Assembly: GCF_000407545.1 (NCBI RefSeq)
Contig: NZ_ASWH01000001.1
Span: 1,627,501-1,691,500 of the forward strand
Length of the DNA: 64,000 bases
Direction of reading: 5' to 3'
Source: Enterococcus gilvus ATCC BAA-350
Lineage (GTDB): Bacteria > Bacillota > Bacilli > Lactobacillales > Enterococcaceae
The translations under genes were made by a program, and so were the position numbers. Below, piece after piece: positions 57,954 through 64,000 of this stretch. Numbering within the stretch: the first letter of the stretch is position 1; each line of letters begins with the position of its first letter. The notes beneath the pieces are model-generated. The model did no database searches. It had not been told where the DNA came from and worked only from the letters and a program-made list of their open reading frames with translations.

Positions 57954-60593
57954 CTATTTTGCTTCATACCATGTTTTGCCCCAATTGCTGTCCGTCAAAA
58001 GCGGCACATCTAATTGGACAGTATTTTCCATCACTTCTTTTACGAGTGCGTCTAACTGTTCTAATTCACTCTCAGGGACTTCAAATACCAATTCATCGTG
58101 CACTTGCAACAGCATCGTTGCTTGCAATTTTTCTTCTTTCAAACGTTTTGCCATTTCGATCATTGCCAACTTCAAAATATCTGCAGCACTTCCTTGGATC
58201 GGTGTGTTGATCGCCGTTCGCTCAGCGAAGGACCTAAGATTGAAGTTGCGGGCATTAATGTCTGGTAAATACCGTCGGCGATTGTATAAGGTAGCCGCAT
58301 AGCCTTTATCTTTTGCTTCTCGAACACTTTCTTCCATGTACCGTTTTACATCTGGATAATTTTCGAAATACGTATCGATATATTCTTGAGCTGCTTTTCT
58401 GGTGATTCCTAAATTTTGTGACAAGCCGTAATCAGAGATCCCATAAACGATACCGAAGTTCACTGCTTTTGCATTGCGGCGCATATTCGGTGTTACCTCA
58501 TCTTCAGAAACATTGAAGACACGCATCGCGGTACTCGTGTGAATATCCATTCCGTCACGGAAGGCTTGCTTCAAATGTTCATCTCCAGAAATATGTGCCA
58601 AAACGCGTAACTCGATCTGAGAGTAGTCAGAAGAATAAATCAACCAGTTTTCATCTCGCGGCACAAACGCTTGACGAATTTTTCTTCCTTCTTCTAAACG
58701 GATCGGGATATTTTGTAAGTTCGGATCAACTGAACTCAATCGTCCCGTTTGCGTTAATGTCTGAATATAACGAGTATGGATCTTGTTGTCGCTTTGAATC
58801 ACTTTCAAAAGACCCTCTACATAAGTTGATTGAATCTTAGCAATCTGACGATAGTTTAAAATATGCTCCACAATTGGCGCTTGCTCCCGTAATTGTTCCA
58901 ACACATCGACTGCTGTGGAATAACCGGTCTTTGTTTTTTTGATTACTGGCAGATTCATTTTTTCGAACAAAATAACGCCCAGCTGTTTCGGTGAATTAAT
59001 ATTGAATTCTTCTCCCGCATCTTGATAAATCTTTTTTTCGATCTCTTGCAAACGTTTGGAGAACTCCCCACGCATCGATTGCAACCGTTGTGCGTCAACA
59101 GTGATCCCTGTAATTTCCATTTCAGCCAAAATACGTGAAAGCGGCAGTTCCATTTGATAAAACAGATCATCCTGTTTCTTTTCTTCCAATTCTTTTTCCA
59201 ATTTATCATTTAAGAAATGGATCGCTTTGATTTTCCGTGCCAAATGTCCAAAGAAGACTTCACGATCTTCAGGGAGACCTTTTTTAGCGCCTTTTCCGTA
59301 TATCTGTTCGTCTGTTTGGATCTCAGTATAGCCATAATATTGAGCGACTCCTGCGATGTCATTGCTATTATCGTTGGTATCTAAAAGATACGCCGCTAGT
59401 AAAACATCAAAATTGATTCCTTCTGTTTTAGTAATGTAACGATTTAATGCAACATACGTGCGTTTTGCGTCATAAACTTTTTTACCATTTGCAGTTTCCA
59501 GCCATTTTTTAAACACATCGCTCTCAAAAAGCGCCAACTCGTCGGTCACATATATTTTTTCTTTGGTTCCCCAAGCAACACCTACAATATCCGATAGATG
59601 ATAATTCTCTTCTAACATTTCTACATACAAAGCTGAATCAGCTGTGAACATCTCTTCTGTAAATTCATCAACCACTTCAAACTTTATGTCCTCTAATTCA
59701 ACTTCTTCTTCTTCAACATTTAATTTGCTCAAAAAGCCTTTAAAATCCATTTCCTTGAAGAATGGGATCAACTTGTCTAAATCTTTCCCGTTGTACGCTA
59801 AATCATCAATCGAAACATCCACAGGTGCATCTAGTTTGATGGTCGCTAATTCTTTAGAAAGAAACGCCTGATCCTTGTCATTGATCAAATTTTCTTTCAT
59901 TTTACTTTTCTTCAATTCGTCAATATTTTCATAAACGCCTTCAACACTACCGAACTGCTTCAACAACTTGATCGCTGTCTTTTCTCCAACCTTCGTTACA
60001 CCAGGGTAATTATCGGAAGTATCTCCCGCTAAGCCCTTCATATCGATAATTTGATGAGGCGTTAATCCATCATATTTTTCAGCTACATGCTCAGGCGTGT
60101 AGGATTCGATTTCACTTACCCCTTTAACAGTGATATCTACTTTGATCTTATCCGTCGTTAACTGAGTCAAATCGCGGTCACCAGATAGGACAACTACGTC
60201 AAATCCCTCTTCGGCTGCGCGATGCGCGAGTGTGCCAATAATATCGTCCGCTTCATAATTATCGAGCTCGTAGTGCTTTACTCCTAAGCCTACTAATAAT
60301 TCACGTAAATAGGGCATCTGTTCTCGGAATTCTCCCGGTGTTTTTGATCGCCCACCCTTGTAGTCAGAGTACATAGCTGTACGGAACGTCGTGTTTCCCG
60401 CATCAAAAGCTACTAGTACATGTGTCGGTTTTTCTCGATCCATTACATTTTCAAACATGTTGTTAAACGCGTAGATCGCATTCGTGTGCAACCCATTCTT
60501 ATTTTTAAAACGCTCCAAAGAATTGTGTAAAGCAAAGAAGGCACGAAACGCAACACTATTGCCGTCTACTAATAATAATTTCTTTTCACTCAT
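57954..60593 (-). CDS. polA: DNA polymerase I without proofreading
   Basis: Repair and Okazaki-fragment polymerase, 879 residues. The 5'-nuclease domain (about 1-290) has FRAFFALHN, VAFDAGNTTFRTAMYSDYKG and SGDRDLTQL. The middle domain keeps the exonuclease fold but the metal-binding acidic residues of the Exo motifs are not at their places (SALYVEML where DxE is expected). The polymerase domain has motifs A (YSSDYSQIELRVLAHISGD), B (RRNAKAVNFGIVYG) and C (LQVHDELVFEVP). Typical of Firmicutes. Confidence 0.96.
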   Translation of the reverse strand: MSEKKLLLVDGNSVAFRAFFALHNSLERFKNKNGLHTNAIYAFNNMFENVMDREKPTHVLVAFDAGNTTFRTAMYSDYKGGRSKTPGEFREQMPYLRELLVGLGVKHYELDNYEADDIIGTLAHRAAEEGFDVVVLSGDRDLTQLTTDKIKVDITVKGVSEIESYTPEHVAEKYDGLTPHQIIDMKGLAGDTSDNYPGVTKVGEKTAIKLLKQFGSVEGVYENIDELKKSKMKENLINDKDQAFLSKELATIKLDAPVDVSIDDLAYNGKDLDKLIPFFKEMDFKGFLSKLNVEEEEVELEDIKFEVVDEFTEEMFTADSALYVEMLEENYHLSDIVGVAWGTKEKIYVTDELALFESDVFKKWLETANGKKVYDAKRTYVALNRYITKTEGINFDVLLAAYLLDTNDNSNDIAGVAQYYGYTEIQTDEQIYGKGAKKGLPEDREVFFGHLARKIKAIHFLNDKLEKELEEKKQDDLFYQMELPLSRILAEMEITGITVDAQRLQSMRGEFSKRLQEIEKKIYQDAGEEFNINSPKQLGVILFEKMNLPVIKKTKTGYSTAVDVLEQLREQAPIVEHILNYRQIAKIQSTYVEGLLKVIQSDNKIHTRYIQTLTQTGRLSSVDPNLQNIPIRLEEGRKIRQAFVPRDENWLIYSSDYSQIELRVLAHISGDEHLKQAFRDGMDIHTSTAMRVFNVSEDEVTPNMRRNAKAVNFGIVYGISDYGLSQNLGITRKAAQEYIDTYFENYPDVKRYMEESVREAKDKGYAATLYNRRRYLPDINARNFNLRSFAERTAINTPIQGSAADILKLAMIEMAKRLKEEKLQATMLLQVHDELVFEVPESELEQLDALVKEVMENTVQLDVPLLTDSNWGKTWYEAK

Positions 60594-60780
60594 ATACTCG
60601 ACCCCTAATTTCTATTAATGTAGTTGATTTTTACAAAATAAATGCGTTTTTCAGCACATCAGTCATCATGTTCCAGCCACTTTTCTATGGCGATGATCTT
60701 CCACCCCTCATTTTAACAAAGTAATCTATGAAATGAAAAGAATGGAGCCATTTTTTCTCGGATTCTTTCTTTAATGCAAA

Positions 60781-60806
60781 AAAAAGAGACGATCGCTCGT
60801 CTCTTT
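60781..60806 (-). terminator. terminator of the MaoC-like/BI-1 pair
   Basis: 10-bp stem AAAGAGACGA/TCGTCTCTTT with loop TCGC and T run on the minus strand, overlapping the end of the BI-1 gene. Confidence 0.9.
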
Positions 60807-61490
60807 CTATTTACTACTTCCAAAAATTCTTAAGAATGAAATGAACAGATTAATGAAATCTAAGTAAAGCTGTAGCGCCATAAAGACGGCCACACCATTT
60901 CCTGCCTCACCGTTCGTCCCTTGATAAATCTTTCGAATCATTTGATTGTCATACGCCGTGATCCCTGACATAACCACTACCATTAAAATGGAAATGAAGA
61001 AATCTACCGCACCACTACGTAATACAAACACATTTAGCAGCATGGCGATAATAATCCCGAACAGACAACTCAATGCTGCTCGTCCAACGCCCGATAAATC
61101 ACGTTTAGTAAATGAACCTATCAGTGACATCACTAGGAATGTAGCAGATGCTGTAACGAATGCCTGAGTGACGGTACCAATATCATACATTGCCAAAGTA
61201 ACTGCCAGCGTCAATCCATTCAACGCAGAATAAACGATAAATCCACCAATTGCTAACGTGGGATTCTTTTGTGCTTTCACACCTAAAAAGATAACTAAGG
61301 CGATCTCAGCGATCCAGATTCCCCAAAAACCTAGCGGAAAATTATTGATAAAGTGTTCGACTTGACTGCTCCAAACATTCAATGTCATATATGAAATCAC
61401 TGCACTAATACCGATTCCCATCGCTAGAAAGGCGTAAATCTTTCCATAAAAACGATTCAAGCCATAAACTTGTGTTTCTTGATTATTCAT
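60807..61490 (-). CDS. Bax inhibitor-1 (UPF0005) family membrane protein
   Basis: 227 residues with seven hydrophobic segments. The BI-1 pattern is clear: NRFYGKIYAFLAMGIGISA at the start, GGFIVYSALNGLTLAV in the middle, and SGITAYDNQMIRKIY near residue 180 (the conserved Asp), with LQLYLDFINLFISFLRIF at the end. Bacterial members (YetJ-like) are pH-sensitive calcium leak channels or protease-associated proteins; the role here is unknown. The start overlaps the MaoC-like stop by 8 bases. Confidence 0.9.
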   Translation of the reverse strand: MNNQETQVYGLNRFYGKIYAFLAMGIGISAVISYMTLNVWSSQVEHFINNFPLGFWGIWIAEIALVIFLGVKAQKNPTLAIGGFIVYSALNGLTLAVTLAMYDIGTVTQAFVTASATFLVMSLIGSFTKRDLSGVGRAALSCLFGIIIAMLLNVFVLRSGAVDFFISILMVVVMSGITAYDNQMIRKIYQGTNGEAGNGVAVFMALQLYLDFINLFISFLRIFGSSK

Positions 61491-61962
61491 TCAAATCATC
61501 TCCTATATGTGCCTGTGGCGGTTTCACCATTACCACTGCATCTAAAATGCGTTTCTCTTCATTGTCGGTGGACTCCACCGCTTCAACAGAGATCGTAACA
61601 ACATCTTTCATTTTATCCACTTTGATCACTTCAAACTCAAAGGTCAACGTTTCATAATGGAAAACTGGATCAATAAAATTGATAGAAAAATTCACGACAT
61701 GAGAACCCGGTCCTGGTAAATGTTTTGAAATCGCACTTGTTATGATCCCCATTAACATAACCGATGGGACAAGTGGTTGTTCATATTCAGTTTCTTTTGC
61801 GTAATCATGTTGGATATACAAAGGATTGGCATCGTTTGTTAATCCTAAATATAAAAGAATCTGATTATCTTCGATTGATTCCGTTAACGATAACGAGTCA
61901 CCTTCCTCAATTTCATCAATCGATTTGCCTATTTTCCGAGCTTTCATAGTATACAAATTCAT
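61483..61962 (-). CDS. MaoC-like hotdog-fold dehydratase
   Basis: Hotdog protein of 159 residues similar to R-specific enoyl-CoA hydratases. The hydratase motif is visible as LTNDANPLYIQHDYAKETEY with the Asp and His in usual places, followed by PLVPSVMLMGIITSAISKHL (loop and central helix) and SINFIDPVFHYETLTFEFEV. The start is unsure: GGAGG is only 2 bases before the ATG at 61962 and fits better the TTG at 61956. Translational overlap with BI-1 suggests a membrane or lipid link. A TTGTGT-16-TAAAAT promoter lies at 61989-62016. Confidence 0.82.
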   Translation of the reverse strand: MNLYTMKARKIGKSIDEIEEGDSLSLTESIEDNQILLYLGLTNDANPLYIQHDYAKETEYEQPLVPSVMLMGIITSAISKHLPGPGSHVVNFSINFIDPVFHYETLTFEFEVIKVDKMKDVVTISVEAVESTDNEEKRILDAVVMVKPPQAHIGDDLNE

Positions 61963-62052
61963 TCCCTCCGTGTATTGTTCTACTCATTATTTTATCAGAA
62001 AGCAAGTAAAACACAAGCTTGTACCTTTTTTGTATTAATTTTTTGCGAAGAT

Positions 62053-62094
62053 TAAAAAAAGAAGAGGACCCTCGACAATGGTTTGCCGAGGGCC
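62053..62094 (-). terminator. murC terminator
   Basis: GGACCCTCG/CGAGGGCC stem with one mismatch and a 12-base loop, followed by TCTTCTTTTTTT on the minus strand. Confidence 0.8.
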
Positions 62095-62099
62095 GCTTA

Positions 62100-63434
62100 C
62101 TATAACACGTTGCGTGTCGTATTACTTAATAGGTTTTCATAAGCACGTTCAAATTTTTGTACATCCCCCGCGCCCATAAATATAACTACTGCATTTTCAT
62201 GGTCTAAAAGCGGCGACATGTTTTCTTCTTTGATTACTTGTCCGCCCTTTTGAATTTTCGCGCCTAGATCTTCAATTTTCACGTCTCCAGCAACTTCGCG
62301 GGCAGATGAGAAAATATCACATAGATATACTTTATCCGCACGATCCAGCGCTTCAGCAAAATCGTCCATTAAGGCAATCGTCCGTGTGAATGTATGTGGT
62401 TGGAACACGGCGATCAATTCTTTTTCAGGGTATTTTTGACGAGCGGCATCAATCGTCGCTTTGATTTCAGCAGGATGATGCGCATAATCATCAACAATGA
62501 TCATATCTGCAACTTTCTTTTCAGTAAATCGGCGTTTCACACCAGAGAAAGTCAGCATCTCATCTCTCACCTTGTCCATGTTCAGTCCTTCGAAATAGGC
62601 AACAGCGATTACTGACAACGCATTGAGAATGTTGTGTTTTCCAAATGAAGGAACGGAGAAACGTCCGATAAATTTTTCTTTATGGTACACATCAAATGCA
62701 GAACCATTCGTCGTACGAACGATATTCCGTGCTTGGATGTCGTCATTTTCTGACAGTCCATAATAATAAATAGGAACATCCGCTTCTAGTTTACGCAGGT
62801 ATTCATCATCACCATAAGCAAAGATACCTTTTTTAACTTGTGATGCCAATGTTTGGAAAGCTTCAAACACATCACCGATACTCTTGAAGTAATCAGGATG
62901 ATCAAAGTCAATATTCGTCATGATGGAATAATCTGGTGCATAGGCCAAGAAATGGCGTTGGTATTCGCAGGCTTCAAACGCAAAGAAGGTCGCATCTGGT
63001 ACACCGTGTCCAGTCCCATCACCGATTAGATAGCTCGTAGGCGCCAATCCATTTAATACATGGGCAAGCAAGCCTGTTGTACTCGTCTTTCCGTGTGACC
63101 CTGTTACTGCGATACTCGTGTAAGGCTGGATAAATTCTCCAATAAAATCATGGTAACGAACGATTTCCAGACCTAGTTCTTTCGCTCGGGCAATTTCTTC
63201 ATGGGTATCAGGAAACGCATTTCCTTGAATGATTTTCATACCCTCTTTAATGTTGTCTTTACTAAATGGCAAAATAGTAATGCCAGCTTTTTCTAAATCA
63301 CGTTGAGTGAAGAAATAGTTTTCAACGTCGGAACCTTGTACACGATAGCCCTTTTCATGTAAAACTAAAGCTAATGAGCTCATTCCAGAACCCTTGATTC
63401 CAACAAAATGATAAAGTGTATCTTTATTATTCAT
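62100..63434 (-). CDS. murC: UDP-N-acetylmuramate-L-alanine ligase
   Basis: First amino-acid ligase of peptidoglycan stem synthesis. 444 residues: [20 protein letters not shown] near residue 11 (UDP-MurNAc site), ATP loop [18 protein letters not shown] near residue 110, [10 protein letters not shown] near residue 172 and [18 protein letters not shown] near residue 308. The start has a GGAAGAGG site. Transcribed alone or together with genes upstream of the window's right edge; the SprT-like gene ends 102 bases before it. Confidence 0.97.
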   Translation of the reverse strand: MNNKDTLYHFVGIKGSGMSSLALVLHEKGYRVQGSDVENYFFTQRDLEKAGITILPFSKDNIKEGMKIIQGNAFPDTHEEIARAKELGLEIVRYHDFIGEFIQPYTSIAVTGSHGKTSTTGLLAHVLNGLAPTSYLIGDGTGHGVPDATFFAFEACEYQRHFLAYAPDYSIMTNIDFDHPDYFKSIGDVFEAFQTLASQVKKGIFAYGDDEYLRKLEADVPIYYYGLSENDDIQARNIVRTTNGSAFDVYHKEKFIGRFSVPSFGKHNILNALSVIAVAYFEGLNMDKVRDEMLTFSGVKRRFTEKKVADMIIVDDYAHHPAEIKATIDAARQKYPEKELIAVFQPHTFTRTIALMDDFAEALDRADKVYLCDIFSSAREVAGDVKIEDLGAKIQKGGQVIKEENMSPLLDHENAVVIFMGAGDVQKFERAYENLLSNTTRNVL

Positions 63435-63535
63435 TTAATCCTCTTCCTTATATGTACAAAATTGTTTGCGGTTCACATTATCATATAAATCCGTAAAAAT
63501 AGCAATCTTTTATTCTTCAAGCTGTTTTTATTTCC

Positions 63536-63985
63536 TTATTTTTCAATCATCTTCAAAAATTTTAGTTCCCCTTGGCATCTTCCGCATACATACCTTTTCG
63601 TGTCGAGTTTTCGACGACGAATGACTTCTTGTTGGCACTTTAAGCACTGGTACACTTGATACGTTTTCACAGCTAACGGCGGTGTAAACCGTGAACCTCC
63701 TGTCTGCTTCAACAGTTGTTTGAATTCTCTATCCTTGTGCTGATACCCTCGTCCAGCTATATGCAAATGATAATGACAAAGTTCATGCTTGATGATTTTG
63801 ATCAATTCTTCTTCCCCGTATTTTTGAAAGACCAACTGATTGAAGTCCAAATCATGGCTATTTAGATGGTAACGACCACCTGTTGTTTTTAATCGCTTGT
63901 TAAATGTTGCTCGATGACAAAAGGGACGTCGAAAAAATTCCTGAGAAATTTTTTCGACGAGAACCTGTAACTCTTGATTAGTCAT
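63536..63985 (-). CDS. SprT-like zinc metalloprotein
   Basis: 149 residues from the ATG at 63985. Contains the zinc metalloprotease motif HELCHYHLHIAGRG near residue 67 and a C-terminal zinc ribbon formed by CLKCQQE and CGRCQGE. It belongs to the SprT/YdcK-like group, whose bacterial function is not established; a DNA-protein crosslink role is known only for eukaryotic Spartan relatives. The ribosome site (AAAGTGAT) is weak and a GTG three codons upstream (63994) is possible. Regulatory sequence is cut off by the window edge. Confidence 0.88.
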   Translation of the reverse strand: MTNQELQVLVEKISQEFFRRPFCHRATFNKRLKTTGGRYHLNSHDLDFNQLVFQKYGEEELIKIIKHELCHYHLHIAGRGYQHKDREFKQLLKQTGGSRFTPPLAVKTYQVYQCLKCQQEVIRRRKLDTKRYVCGRCQGELKFLKMIEK

Positions 63986-64000
63986 GATTATCACTTTGAA

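Overview
The window is a stretch of low-to-moderate GC Firmicutes chromosome that looks like the genus Enterococcus. Reasons: strong AGGAGG-type ribosome sites throughout; the pyc/ftsW/ylaN order known from Bacillus and enterococci; Gram-positive proteins DnaB/DnaI, TrmK, PerR and NrdR; CtsR- and PurBox-like operators; purine and M-box riboswitches; and a Pol I without proofreading residues. The species cannot be fixed from the sequence. All but three of the larger genes lie on the minus strand, so the text mostly reads right to left. I saw no tRNA, rRNA, CRISPR array, transposase, integrase or phage gene.

Layout, left to right. 1-4.1 kb: pyruvate carboxylase (cut by the window edge), ftsW and ylaN. 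4.1-6.1 kb: a small accessory island with two unrecognised genes, one carrying an internal 90-residue duplication, preceded by an 18-bp perfect palindrome and a possible 16-residue microprotein. 6.2-9.3 kb: typA, an inositol-phosphatase family gene and a UPF0223 gene. 9.5-14.8 kb: the pyruvate dehydrogenase operon pdhABCD. 15.2-18.6 kb: the Mg2+ P-type ATPase mgtA, whose long leader holds an M-box riboswitch, a terminator, a tandem 105-bp repeat and a possible upstream ORF. 18.6-20.8 kb: a MocR-type regulator with an operator-like inverted repeat, followed by a nitroreductase.

20.8-38.7 kb is devoted to purines: guaC, an orphan gene, the operon purCSQLFMNHD, an orphan plus-strand gene sharing the purC control region, the operon purEKB, and xpt-pbuX under a guanine riboswitch. 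De novo synthesis runs from PRPP (purF) to IMP (purH). purB serves both IMP synthesis and AMP formation, and guaC, xpt and pbuX handle salvage. A CACGAAC PurBox-like motif lies upstream of both pur operons.

38.9-45 kb: a CorA-family transporter, the coupled pair ald-tdcB, perR, cysK and a secreted glucosaminidase with LysM. 45.2-51.4 kb: clpB with a CtsR operator, a divergent quinone-oxidoreductase-like gene, a flippase-like membrane protein and pepT. 51.4-60.6 kb: a DNA maintenance block, read on the minus strand as polA, mutM, coaE, nrdR, dnaB, dnaI, trmK and a DUF34/Nif3 gene. 60.8-64 kb: a BI-1 family membrane protein, a MaoC-like protein, murC and a SprT-like gene.

Most of the window is housekeeping. 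The parts that ordinary annotation does not explain are the mgtA leader repeat, the 4.5-6.1 kb island, the orphan genes embedded in the purine region, and several unlabelled inverted repeats.
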